A stretch of 64,000 bases of DNA, taken from positions 1 to 64,000 of the forward strand of contig JASUTR010000082.1 in NCBI GenBank assembly GCA_035048495.1. The letters are read 5' to 3'. The DNA comes from Euptelea pleiosperma. Its lineage: Eukaryota > Streptophyta > Magnoliopsida > Ranunculales > Eupteleaceae. Within the stretch, counting starts at the first letter, position 1. The number at the start of each line of letters is the position of its first letter. Positions 1 to 14,100 of the stretch are shown here, in pieces. Below the pieces are notes generated by a model. That model did not search any database. It was given only the letters and a program-made list of their open reading frames with translations, and was not told the DNA's origin. A program made the translations under genes and the position numbers.

Positions 1-3000
1 GTTGACGCACGGGATGGAGCTAACTTGTTTCGACAGTATAAATCTTGTTCCAACACTTCAATTGTGTTGAAACAATTGTAATGAAGAATTCGAGTCTAAT
101 TACGAGGTCCGTTGTGAAAAAGTCACAAGTTATAGGCTTCGGAATGTAACACACAAACTGAGTCCAATTGAGACGTTGACGCACGGATGGAGCTAACTTG
201 TTTTGACTGTCACGAATCTTGTTTCAACTTTCAAATGTGTTGCAACATAGTAATCGAAGAGTTTGAGTCCAATTACGAGGTCCGGTTGCGAAAAAGTCAC
301 AAGTTATAGGCTTCGGAATGTAACACACAAACTGAGTCAATTTGAGACGTTCACGCACGGATGGAGCTAACTTGTTTCGACTGTCCCGAATCTTGTTCCA
401 ACAATTCAATGTGTTGAAACAATAGAAATGGAAGAATTCGAGTCTAATTACGACGACGTCGGTTGCGCAAAAGTCACAAGTTATAGGCTTCGGAATGTAA
501 CATACAAACTGAGTCCAATTTGAGACGTTTGATCGCACGGATGGAGCTAACTTGTTTCGACAGTGATAAATCTTGTTCCAACACTTCAATTGTGTTGAAA
601 CAATTAATGGAAGAATTCGAGTCTAATTACGAGGTCCGGTTGCGAAAAAGCCACAAGTTATAGGCTTCGGGAATGTAACACACAAACTGTCTTATTTGAG
701 ACGTTGACGCACGGATGAAGCAAACTTGTTTCGTCACGAATCATGTTTCAACACTTCAATGTGTTGCAACAATAGTAATGAAAGTTTGAGTCCAATTACG
801 AGGTCTGGTTGCGAAAAAGTCACAAGTTATAGGCTTCGGAATGTAACACACAAACTGAATCCAATTTGAGACGTTGACGCACGGATGGAGCTACTTGTTT
901 CGCATCCCAAATCTTGTTTCCAATACTTCAAATGTGTTGAAAAATAAAATGGAAGAGTTTGAGTTCAATTACGAGGTCCGATTGCGAAAAAGTCACAAGT
1001 TATAGGCTTCGGAATGTAACACACAAACTGAGTCCAATTTGAGACGTTGACGCACGGATGGAGCTAACTTGTTTTGACTATCCGAATCTTGTTTCAACTC
1101 AAATGTGTTGCAACAATAATAGAATGAAGAGTTTGAGTCCAATTACGAGGTCCGATTGCGAAAAATCACAAGTTATAGGCTTCGGAATGTAACACACAAA
1201 CTGAGTCCAATTTGAGACGTTGACGCACGGATGGAGCTAACTTGTTTCGACAGTCATAAATCTTGTTCAAACACTTCAAATGTTTGAAACAATTGTAAAG
1301 GAAGAATTCGAGTCTAATTACGAGGTCCGGTTGCGAAAAAGTCACAAGTTATAGGCTTCGGAATGTAACACACAAACTGAGTCCAATTTGAGACGTTCGA
1401 CGGATGGAGCTAACTTGTTTCGACTGTCGAATCTTGTTCAACACTTCAAATGTGTTTGAAACAATAGTAATGGAAGAATTCGAGTTAATTACGAGGTCGG
1501 TTGCGAAAAAGTCACAAGTTATAGGCTTCGGAATGTAACACACAAACTGAGTCCAATTTGAGACGTTGACGCACGGATGGAGCTAACTTGTTTCGACTGT
1601 GAAAATCTTGTTCCACACTTCAATGTGTTGAAACAATTGTAATGGAAGAATTCGAGTCTAATTACGAGGTCCGGTTGCGAAAAAGTCACAAGTTATAGGC
1701 TTCGGAATGTAACATACAAACTGAGTCCAATTTGAGACGTTGACGCACGGATGGAGCTAACTTGTTTTGACTGTCACGAATCTTGTTCAACACTTCAAAT
1801 GTATGTTGAACAATAGTAATGGAAGAATTCGAGTCTAATTACGAGGTCCGGTTGCGAAAAAGTCACAAGTTATAGGCTTCGGAATGTAACAACAAAACTG
1901 AGTCCAATTTGAGACGTTGACGCACGGATGGAGCTAACTTGTTTCGCTATCCGAATCTTGTTCCACATACTTCAAATGTGTTGAAACAATAATGGAGAAT
2001 TTGAGTTCAATTACGAGGTCCGGTTGCGAAAAAGTCACAAGTTATAGGCTTCGGAATGTAACATACAAACTGAGTCCAATTTGAGACGTTGACGCACGGA
2101 TGGAGCTAACTTGTTTCGACTGATAAATCTTGTTCCAACACTTCAAATGTGTTTGAAACAATGTAATGGAAGAATTTCGAGTCTAATTACGAGGTCCGGT
2201 TGCGAAAAAGTCACAAGTTATAGGCTTCGGAATGTAACATACAAACTGAGTCCAATTTGAGACGTTGACGCACGGATGGAGCTAACTTGTTTTGACTATC
2301 ACGAATCTTCTTTCAACACTTCAAATGTGTTGCAACAATAGTAATGGAAGAGTTTTGAGTCCAATTACGAGGTCCGGTTGCGAAAAATTCACAAGTTATA
2401 GGCTTCGGAATGTAACACACAAACTGAGTCCAATTTGAGACGTTGACAGCACGGATGGAGCTAACTTGTTTCGACAGTCATAAATCTTGTTCAAACACTT
2501 CAAATGTTTTGAAACAATTGTAATGGAAGAATTCGAGTCTAATTACGAGGTCCGGTTGCGAAAAAGTCACAAGTTATAGGCTTCGGAATGTAACACACAA
2601 ACTGAGTCCAATTTGAGACGTTCACGAACGGATGGAGCTAACTTGTTTTCGACTGTCCCGAATCTTGTTCCAACACTTCAAATGTGTTGAAACAATAGTA
2701 ATGGAAGAATTCGAGTCTAATTACGAGGTTCGGTTGGGAAAAAGTCACAAGTTATAGGCTTCGGAATGTAACATACAAACTGAGTCCAATTTGAGACGTT
2801 GACGCACGGATGGAGCTAACTTGTTTCGACAGTGATAAATCTTGTTCCAACACTTCAATTGTGTTGAAACAATTGTAATGGAAGAATTCGAGTCTAATTA
2901 CGAGGTCCGGTTGTGAAAAGTCACAAGTTATAGGCTTCGGATTGTAACACACAAACTGAGTCCAATTTGAGACGTTGACGCACGGATGGAGCTAACTTGT

Positions 3001-4400
3001 TTTGACTGTCACGAATCTTGTTTCAAACACTTCAAATGTGTTGCAACGATAGTAATCGAAGAGTTTGAGTCAATTACGAGGTCCGGTTGCGAAAAAGTCA
3101 CAAGTTATAGGCTTCGGAATGTAACACACAAACTGAGTCCAATTTGAGACGTTCACGCACGGATGGAGCTAACTTGTTTCGACTGTCCCGAATCTTGTTT
3201 CAACACTTCAAATGTGTTGCAACGATAGTAATCGAAGAGTTTGAGTCCAATTACGAGGTCCGGTTTGCGAAAAAGTCACAAGTTATAGGCTTCGGAATGT
3301 AACACACAAACTGAATCCAATTTGAGACGTTGACGCACGGATGGAGCTAACTTGTTTCGCCTATCCCGAATCTTGTTCCAATACTTCAAATGTGTTGAAA
3401 CAATAATAATGGAGGAGTTTGAGTTCAATTACGAGGTCCGATTGCGAAAAAGTCACAAGTTATAGGCTTCGGAATGTAACACACAAACTGAGTCCAATTT
3501 GAGACGTTGACGCACGGATGGAGCTAACTTGTTTTGACTATCACGAATCTTGTTTCAACACTTCAAATGTGTTGCAACAATAGTAATGGAAGAGTTTGAG
3601 TCCAATTACGAGGTCCGGTTGCGAAAAATTCACAAGTTATAGGCTTCGGAATGTAACACACAAACTGAGTCCAATTTGAGACGTTGACGCACGGATGGAG
3701 CTAACTTGTTTCGACAGTCATAATCTTGTTCAAACACTTCAAATGTTTTGAAACAATTGTAATGGAGAGATTCGAGTCAATTACGAGGTCCGTTGCGAAA
3801 AAGTCACAAGTTATAGGCTTCGGAATGTAACACACAAACTGAGTCCAATTTGAGACGTTCACGAACGGATGGAGCTAACTTGTTTCGACTGTCCCGAATC
3901 TTGTTCCAACACTTCAAATGTGTTGAAACAATAGTAATGGAAGAATTCGAGTCTAATTACGAGGTTCGGTTGCGAAAAAGTCACAAGTTATAGGCTTCGG
4001 AATGTAACATACAAACTGAGTCCAATTTGAGACGTTGACGCACCGGATGGGAGCTAACTTGTTTCGACAGTGATAAATCTTGTTCCAACACTTCAATTGT
4101 GTTGAAACAATTGTAATGGAAGAATTCGAGTCTAATTACGAGGTCCGGTTGTGAAAAAGTCACAAGTTATAGGCTTCGGAATGTAACATACAAACTGAGT
4201 CCAATTTGAGACGTTGACGCACGGATGGAGCTAACTTGTTTTGACTGTCACGAATCTGTTTCAACACTTCAAATGTGTTGCAACAATAGTAATGGAAGAG
4301 TTTGAGTCCAATTACGAGGTCCGGTTGCGAAAAAAGTCACAAGTTATATGCTTCGAATGTAACACACAAACTGAATCCAATTTGAGACGTTGACGCACGG
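1..4400. repeat. Degenerate, indel-rich part of the satellite
   Basis: Successive monomers here measure roughly 171-178 bp instead of a constant 177, because of scattered one- to several-base deletions and insertions, often in homopolymers or short runs. The same sequence types as in the rest of the array are recognisable. Either this is decayed array-edge sequence or the assembly consensus is poor here. The boundary at about 4.4 kb is approximate. Confidence 0.75.
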
Positions 4401-5520
4401 ATGGAGCTAACTTGTTTCGCCTATCCCGAATCTTGTTCCAATACTTCAAATGTGTTGAAACAATAATAATGGAGGAGTTTGAGTCAATTACGAGGTCCGA
4501 TTGCGAAAAAGTCACAAGTTATAGGCTTCGGAATGTAACATACAAACTGAGTCCAATTTGAGACGTTGACGCACGGATGGAGCTAACTTGTTTCGACAGT
4601 GATAAATCTTGTTCCAACACTTCAATTGTGTTGAAACAATTGTAATGGAAGAATTCGAGTCTAATTACGAGGTCCGGTTGTGAAAAAGTCACAAGTTATA
4701 GGCTTCGGAATGTAACATACAAACTGAGTCCAATTTGAGACGTTGACGCACGGATGGAGCTAACTTGTTTTGACTATCACGAATCTTCTTTCAACACTTC
4801 AAATGTGTTGCAACAATAGTAATGGAAGAGTTTGAGTCCAATTACGAGTCCGGTTGCGAAAAATTCACAAGTTATAGGCTTCGGAATGTAACACACAAAC
4901 TGAGTCCAATTTGAGACGTTGACGCACGGATGGAGCTAACTTGTTTCGACAGTCATAAATCTTGTTCAAACACTTCAAATGTTTTGAAACAATTGTAATG
5001 GAAGAATTCGAGTCTAATTACGAGGTCCGGTTGCGAAAAAGTCACAAGTTATAGGCTTCGGAATGTAACACACAAACTGAGTCCAATTTGAGACGTTCAC
5101 GAACGGATGGAGCTAACTTGTTTCGACTGTCCCGAATCTTGTTCCAACACTTCAAATGTGTTGAAACAATAGTAATGGAAGAATTCGAGTCTAATTACGA
5201 GGTTCGGTTGGGAAAAAGTCACAAGTTATAGGCTTCGGAATGTAACATACAAACTGAGTCCAATTTGAGACGTTGACGCACGGATGGAGCTAACTTGTTT
5301 CGACAGTGATAAATCTTGTTCCAACACTTCAATTGTGTTGAAACAATTGTAATGGAAGAATTCGAGTCTAATTACGAGGTCCGGTTGTGAAAAAGTCACA
5401 AGATATAGGCTTCGGAATGTAACACACAAACTGAGTCCAATTTGAGACGTTGACGCACGGATGGAGCTAACTTGTTTTGACTGTCACGAATCTTGTTTCA
5501 ACACTTCAAATGTGTTGCAA

Positions 5521-8174
5521 CGATAGTAATCGAAGAGTTTGAGTCCAATTACGAGGTCCGGTTGCGAAAAAGTCACAAGTTATAGGCTTCGGAATGTAAC
5601 ACACAAACTGAGTCCAATTTGAGACGTTCACGCACGGATGGAGCTAACTTGTTTCGACTGTCCCGAATCTTGTTCCAACAATTCCAATGTGTTGAAACAA
5701 TAGTAATGGAAGAATTCGAGTCTAATTACGACGTTCGGTTGCGAAAAAGTCACAAGTTATAGGCTTCGGAATGTAACATACAAACTGAGTCCAATTTGAG
5801 ACGTTGACGCACGGATGGAGCTAACTGTTTCGACAGTGATAAATCTTGTTCCAACACTTCAATTGTGTTGAAACAATTGTAATGGAAGAATTCGAGTCTA
5901 ATTACGAGGTCCGGTTGTAAAAAAGTCACAAGTTATAGGCTTCGGAATGTAACATACAAACTGAGTCCAATTTGAGACTTTGACGCACGATGGAGCTAAC
6001 TTGTTTTGACTGTCACGAATCATGTTTCAACACTTCAAATGTGTTGCAACAATAGTAATGGAAGAGTTTGAGTCCAATTACGAGGTCCGGTTGCGAAAAA
6101 GTCACAAGTTATAGGCTTCGGAATGTAACACACAAACTGAATCCAATTTGAGACGTTGACGCACGGATGGAGCTAACTTGTTTCGCCTATCCCGAATCTT
6201 GTTCCAATACTTCAAATGTGTTGAAACAATAATAATGGAGGAGTTTGAGTCAATTACGAGGTCCGATTGCGAAAAAGTCACAAGTTATAGGCTTCGGAAT
6301 GTAACACACAAACTGAGTCCAATTTGAGACGTTGACGCACGGATGGAGCTAACTTGTTTTGACTATCACGAATCTTGTTTCAACACTTCAAATGTGTTGC
6401 AACAATAGTAATGGAAGAGTTTGAGTCCAATTACGATGTCCGGTTGCGAAAAATTCACAAGTTATAGGCTTCGGAATGTAACACACAAACTGAGTCCAAT
6501 TTGAGACGTTGACGCACGGATGGAGCTAACTTGTTTCGACAGTCATAAATCTTGTTCAAACACTTCAAATGTTTTGAAACAATTGTAATGGAAGAATTCG
6601 AGTCAAATTACGAGGTCCGGTTGCGAAAAAGTCACAAGTTATAGGCTTCGGAATGTAACACACAAACTGAGTCCAATTTGAGACGTTCACGAACGGATGG
6701 AGCTAACTTGTTTCGACTGTCCCGAATCTTGTTCCAACACTTCAAATGTGTTGAAACAATAGTAATGGAAGAATTCGAGTCTAATTACGAGGTTCGGTTG
6801 GCGAAAAAGTCACAAGTTATAGGCTTCGGAATGTAACATACAAACTGAGTCCAATTTGAGACGTTGACGCACGGATGGAGCTAACTTGTTTCGACAGTGA
6901 TAAATCTTGTTCCAACACTTCAATTGTGTTGAAACAATTGTAATGGAAGAATTCGAGTCTAATTACGAGGTCCGGTTGTGAAAAAGTCACAAGTTATAGG
7001 CTTCGGAATGTAACATACAAACTGAGTCCAATTTGAGACGTTGACGCACGGATGGAGCTAACTTGTTTTGACTGTCACGAATCATGTTTCAACACTTCAA
7101 ATGTGTTGCAACAATAGTAATGGAAGAGTTTGAGTCCAATTACGAGGTCCGGTTGCGAAAAAGTCACAAGTTATAGGCTTCGGAATGTAACACACAAACG
7201 GAATCCAATTTGAGACGTTGACGCACGGATGGAGCTAACTTGTTTCGCCTATCCCGAATCTTGTTCCAATACTTCAAATGTGTTGAAACAATAATAATGG
7301 AGGAGTTTGAGTTCAATTACGAGGTCCGATTGCGAAAAAGTCACAAGTTATAGGCTTCGGAATGTAACACACAAACTGAGTCCAATTTGAGACGTTGACG
7401 CACGGATGGAGCTAACTTGTTTTGACTATCACGAATCTTGTTTCAACACTTCAAATGTGTTGCAACAATAGTAATGGAAGAGTTTGAGTCCAATTACGAG
7501 GTCCGGTTGCGAAAAATTCACAAGTTATAGGCTTCGGAATGTAACACACAAACTGAGTCCAATTTGAGACGTTGACGCACGGATGGAGCTAACTTGTTTC
7601 GACAGTCATAAATCTTGTTCAAACACTTCAAATGTTTTGAAACAATTGTAATGGAAGAATTCGAGTCTAATTACGAGGTCCGATTGCGAAAAAGTCACAA
7701 GTTATAGGCTTCGGAATGTAACACACAAACTGAGTCCAATTTGAGACGTTCACGAACGGATGGAGCTAACTTGTTTCGACTGTCCCGAATCTTGTTCCAA
7801 CACTTCAAATGTGTTGAAACAATAGTAATGGAAGAATTCGAGTCTAATTACGAGGTTCGGTTGCGAAAAAGTCACAAGTTATAGGCTTCGGAATGTAACA
7901 TACAAACTGAGTCCAATTTGAGACGTTGACGCACGGATGGAGCTAACTTGTTTCGACAGTGATAAATCTTATTCCAACACTTCAATTGTGTTGAAACAAT
8001 TGTAATGGAAGAATTCGAGTCTAATTACGAGGTCCGGTTGTGAAAAAGTCACAAGTTATAGGCTTCGGAATGTAACACACAAACTGAGTCCAATTTGAGA
8101 CGTTGACGCACAGATGGAGCTAACTTGTTTTGACTGTCACGAATCTTGTTTCAACACTTCAAATGTGTTGCAAC
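5521..8174. repeat. 15-monomer higher-order interval
   Basis: The diagnostic variant CGATAGTAATCG, which marks monomer type b', occurs at 5521 and 8174. The distance of 2653 bp is 15 monomers less two bases. This corresponds to two six-mers plus the extra trio, one six-mer shorter than the unit that follows to the right. Confidence 0.7.
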
Positions 8175-11100
8175 GATAGTAATCGAAGAGTTTGAGTCCA
8201 ATTACGAGGTCCGGTTGCGAAAAAGTCACAAGTTATAGGCTTCGGAATGTAACACACAAACCGAGTCCAATTTGAGACGTTCACGCACGGATGGAGCTAA
8301 CTTGTTTCGACTGTCCCGAATCTTGTTCCAACAATTCCAATGTGTTGAAACAATAGTAATGGAAGAATTCGAGTCTAATTACGACGTTCGGTTGCGAAAA
8401 AGTCACAAGTTATAGGCTTCGGAATGTAACATACAAACTGAGTCCAATTTGAGACGTTGACGCACGGATGGAGCTAACTTGTTTCGACAGTGATAAATCT
8501 TGTTCCAACACTTCAATTGTGTTGAAACAATTGTAATGGAAGAATTCGAGTCTAATTACGAGGTCCGGTTGCGAAAAAGCCACAAGTTATAGGCTTCGGA
8601 ATGTAACACACAAACTGAGTCTAATTTGAGACGTTGACGCACGGATGAAGCAAACTTGTTTTGACTGTCACGAATCATGTTTCAACACTTCAAATGTGTT
8701 GCAACAATAGTAATGGAAGAGTTTGAGTCCAATTACGAGGTCCGGTTGCGAAAAAGTCACAAGTTATAGGCTTCCGAATGTAACACACAAACTGAATCCA
8801 ATTTGAGACGTTGACGCACGGATGGAGCTCACTTGTTTCGCCTATCCCAAATCTTGTTCCAATACTTCAAATGTGTTGAAACAATAATAATGGAAGAGTT
8901 TGAGTTCAATTACGAGGTCCGATTGCGAAAAAGTCACAAGTTATAGGCTTCGGAATGTAACACACAAACTGAGTCCAATTTGAGACGTTGACGCACGGAT
9001 GGAGCTAACTTGTTTTGACTATCACGAATCTTGTTTCAACTCTTCAAATGTGTTGCAACAATAGTAATGGAAGAGTTTGAGTCCAATTACGAGGTCCGGT
9101 TGCGAAAAATTCACAAGTTATAGGCTTCGGAATGTAACACACAAACTGAGTCCAATTTGAGACGTTGACGCACGGATGGAGCTAACTTGTTTCGACAGTC
9201 ATAAATCTTGTTCAAACACTTCAAATGTTTTGAAACAATTGTAATGGAAGAATTCGAGTCTAATTACGAGGTCCGGTTGCGAAAAAGTCACAAGTTATAG
9301 GCTTCGGAATGTAACACACAAACTGAGTCCAATTTGAGACGTTCACGAACGGATGGAGCTAACTTGTTTCGACTGTCCCGAATCTTGTTCCAACACTTCA
9401 AATGTGTTGAAACAATAGTAATGGAAGAATTCGAGTCTAATTACGAGGTTCGGTTGCGAAAAAGTCACAAGTTATAGGCTTCGGAATGTAACATACAAAC
9501 TGAGTCCAATTTGAGACGTTGACGCACGGATGGAGCTAACTTGTTTCGACAGTGATAAATCTTGTTCCAACACTTCAATTGTGTTGAAACAATTGTAATG
9601 GAAGAATTCGAGTCTAATTACGAGGTCCGGTTGCGAAAAAGCCACAAGTTATAGGCTTCGGAATGTAACACACAAACTGAGTCTAATTTGAGACGTTGAC
9701 GCACGGATGAAGCAAACTTGTTTTGACTGTCACGAATCATGTTTCAACACTTCAAATGTGTTGCAACAATAGTAATGGAAGAGTTTGAGTCCAATTACGA
9801 GGTCCGGTTGCGAAAAAGTCACAAGTTATAGGCTTCCGAATGTAACACACAAACTGAATCCAATTTGAGACGTTGACGCACGGATGGAGCTCACTTGTTT
9901 CGCCTATCCCAAATCTTGTTCCAATACTTCAAATGTGTTGAAACAATAATAATGGAAGAGTTTGAGTTCAATTACGAGGTCCGATTGCGAAAAAGTCACA
10001 AGTTATAGGCTTCGGAATGTAACACACAAACTGAGTCCAATTTGAGACGTTGACGCACGGATGGAGCTAACTTGTTTTGACTATCACGAATCTTGTTTCA
10101 ACTCTTCAAATGTGTTGCAACAATAGTAATGGAAGAGTTTGAGTCCAATTACGAGGTCCGGTTGCGAAAAATTCACAAGTTATAGGCTTCGGAATGTAAC
10201 ACACAAACTGAGTCCAATTTGAGACGTTGACGCACGGATGGAGCTAACTTGTTTCGACAGTCATAAATCTTGTTCAAACACTTCAAATGTTTTGAAACAA
10301 TTGTAATGGAAGAATTCGAGTCTAATTACGAGGTCCGGTTGCGAAAAAGTCACAAGTTATAGGCTTCGGAATGTAACACACAAACTGAGTCCAATTTGAG
10401 ACGTTCACGAACGGATGGAGCTAACTTGTTTCGACTGTCCCGAATCTTGTTCCAACACTTCAAATGTGTTGAAACAATAGTAATGGAAGAATTCGAGTCT
10501 AATTACGAGGTTCGGTTGCGAAAAAGTCACAAGTTATAGGCTTCGGAATGTAACATACAAACTGAGTCCAATTTGAGACGTTGACGCACGGATGGAGCTA
10601 ACTTGTTTCGACAGTGATAAATCTTGTTCCAACACTTCAATTGTGTTGAAACAATTGTAATGGAAGAATTCGAGTCTAATTACGAGGTCCGGTTGTGAAA
10701 AAGTCACAAGTTATAGGCTTCGGAATGTAACATACAAACTGAGTCCAATTTGAGACGTTGACGCACGGATGGAGCTAACTTGTTTTGACTGTCACGAATC
10801 ATGTTTCAACACTTCAAATGTGTTGCAACAATAGTAATGGAAGAGTTTGAGTCCAATTACGAGGTCCGGTTGCGAAAAAGTCACAAGTTATATGCTTCGG
10901 AATGTAACACACAAACTGAATCCAATTTGAGACGTTGACGCACGGATGGAGCTAACTTGTTTCGCCTATCCCGAATCTTGTTCCAATACTTCAAATGTGT
11001 TGAAACAATAATAATGGAGGAGTTTGAGTTCAATTACGAGGTCCGATTGCGAAAAAGTCACAAGTTATAGGCTTCGGAATGTAACACACAAACTGAGTCC

Positions 11101-14100
11101 AATTTGAGACGTTGACGCACGGATGGAGCTAACTTGTTTTGACTATCACGAATCTTGTTTCAACACTTCAAATGTGTTGCAACAATAGTAATGGAAGAGT
11201 TTGAGTCCAATTACGAGGTCCGGTTGCGAAAAATTCACAAGTTATAGGCTTCGGAATGTAACACACAAACTGAGTCCAATTTGAGACGTTGACGCACGGA
11301 TGGAGCTAACTTGTTTCGACAGTCATAAATCTTGTTCAAACACTTCAAATGTTTTGAAACAATTGTAATGGAAGAATTCGAGTCTAATTACGAGGTCCGG
11401 TTGCGAAAAAGTCACAAGTTATAGGCTTCGGAATGTAACACACAAACTGAGTCCAATTTGAGACGTTCACGAACGGATGGAGCTAACTTGTTTCGACTGT
11501 CCCGAATCTTGTTCCAACACTTCAAATGTGTTGAAACAATAGTAATGGAAGAATTCGAGTCTAATTACGAGGTTCGGTTGCGAAAAAGTCACAAGTTATA
11601 GGCTTCGGAATGTAACATACAAACTGAGTCCAATTTGAGACGTTGACGCACGGATGGAGCTAACTTGTTTCGACAGTGATAAATCTTGTTCCAACACTTC
11701 AATTGTGTTGAAACAATTGTAATGGAAGAATTCGAGTCTAATTACGAGGTCCGGTTGTGAAAAAGTCACAAGTTATAGGCTTCGGAATGTAACACACAAA
11801 CTGAGTCCAATTTGAGACGTTGACGCACGGATGGAGCTAACTTGTTTTGACTGTCACGAATCTTGTTTCAACACTTCAAATGTGTTGCAATGATAGTAAT
11901 CGAAGAGTTTGAGTCCAATTACGAGGTCCGGTTGCGAAAAAGTCACAAGTTATAGGCTTCGGAATGTAACACACAAACTGAGTCCAATTTGAGACGTTCA
12001 CGCACGGATGGAGCTAACTTGTTTCGACTGTCCCGAATCTTGTTCCAACAATTCCAATGTGTTGAAACAATAGTAATGGAAGAATTCGAGTCTAATTACG
12101 ACGTTCGGTTGCGAAAAAGTCACAAGTTATAGGCTTCGGAATGTAACATACAAACTGAGTCCAATTTGAGACGTTGACGCACGGATGGAGCTAACTTGTT
12201 TCGACAGTGATAAATCTTGTTCCAACACTTCAATTGTGTTGAAACAATTGTAATGGAAGAATTCGAGTCTAATTACGAGGTCCGGTTGCGAAAAAGCCAC
12301 AAGTTATAGGCTTCGGAATGTAACACACAAACTGAGTCTAATTTGAGACGTTGACGCACGGATGAAGCAAACTTGTTTTGACTGTCACGAATCATGTTTC
12401 AACACTTCAAATGTGTTGCAACAATAGTAATGGAAGAGTTTGAGTCCAATTACGAGGTCCGGTTGCGAAAAAGTCACAAGTTATAGGCTTCCGAATGTAA
12501 CACACAAACTGAATCCAATTTGAGACGTTGACGCACGGATGGAGCTCACTTGTTTCGCCTATCCCAAATCTTGTTCCAATACTTCAAATGTGTTGAAACA
12601 ATAATAATGGAAGAGTTTGAGTTCAATTACGAGGTCCGATTGCGAAAAAGTCACAAGTTATAGGCTTCGGAATGTAACACACAAACTGAGTCCAATTTGA
12701 GACGTTGACGCACGGATGGAGCTAACTTGTTTTGACTATCACGAATCTTGTTTCAACTCTTCAAATGTGTTGCAACAATAGTAATGGAAGAGTTTGAGTC
12801 CAATTACGAGGTCCGGTTGCGAAAAATTCACAAGTTATAGGCTTCGGAATGTAACACACAAACTGAGTCCAATTTGAGACGTTGACGCACGGATGGAGCT
12901 AACTTGTTTCGACAGTCATAAATCTTGTTCAAACACTTCAAATGTTTTGAAACAATTGTAATGGAAGAATTCGAGTCTAATTACGAGGTCCGGTTGCGAA
13001 AAAGTCACAAGTTATAGGCTTCGGAATGTAACACACAAACTGAGTCCAATTTGAGACGTTCACGAACGGATGGAGCTAACTTGTTTCGACTGTCCCGAAT
13101 CTTGTTCCAACACTTCAAATGTGTTGAAACAATAGTAATGGAAGAATTCGAGTCTAATTACGAGGTTCGGTTGCGAAAAAGTCACAAGTTATAGGCTTCG
13201 GAATGTAACATACAAACTGAGTCCAATTTGAGACGTTGACGCACGGATGGAGCTAACTTGTTTCGACAGTGATAAATCTTGTTCCAACACTTCAATTGTG
13301 TTGAAACAATTGTAATGGAAGAATTCGAGTCTAATTACGAGGTCCGGTTGCGAAAAAGCCACAAGTTATAGGCTTCGGAATGTAACACACAAACTGAGTC
13401 TAATTTGAGACGTTGACGCACGGATGAAGCAAACTTGTTTTGACTGTCACGAATCATGTTTCAACACTTCAAATGTGTTGCAACAATAGTAATGGAAGAG
13501 TTTGAGTCCAATTACGAGGTCCGGTTGCGAAAAAGTCACAAGTTATAGGCTTCCGAATGTAACACACAAACTGAATCCAATTTGAGACGTTGACGCACGG
13601 ATGGAGCTCACTTGTTTCGCCTATCCCAAATCTTGTTCCAATACTTCAAATGTGTTGAAACAATAATAATGGAAGAGTTTGAGTTCAATTACGAGGTCCG
13701 ATTGCGAAAAAGTCACAAGTTATAGGCTTCGGAATGTAACACACAAACTGAGTCCAATTTGAGACGTTGACGCACGGATGGAGCTAACTTGTTTTGACTA
13801 TCACGAATCTTGTTTCAACTCTTCAAATGTGTTGCAACAATAGTAATGGAAGAGTTTGAGTCCAATTACGAGGTCCGGTTGCGAAAAATTCACAAGTTAT
13901 AGGCTTCGGAATGTAACACACAAACTGAGTCCAATTTGAGACGTTGACGCACGGATGGAGCTAACTTGTTTCGACAGTCATAAATCTTGTTCAAACACTT
14001 CAAATGTTTTGAAACAATTGTAATGGAAGAATTCGAGTCTAATTACGAGGTCCGGTTGCGAAAAAGTCACAAGTTATAGGCTTCGGAATGTAACACACAA

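Noticed and set aside
224..5429. Minus-strand open frames of 60-121 codons in the satellite
   Set aside because: They are translations of the monomer, recur wherever indels keep the frame open, and match no protein type.
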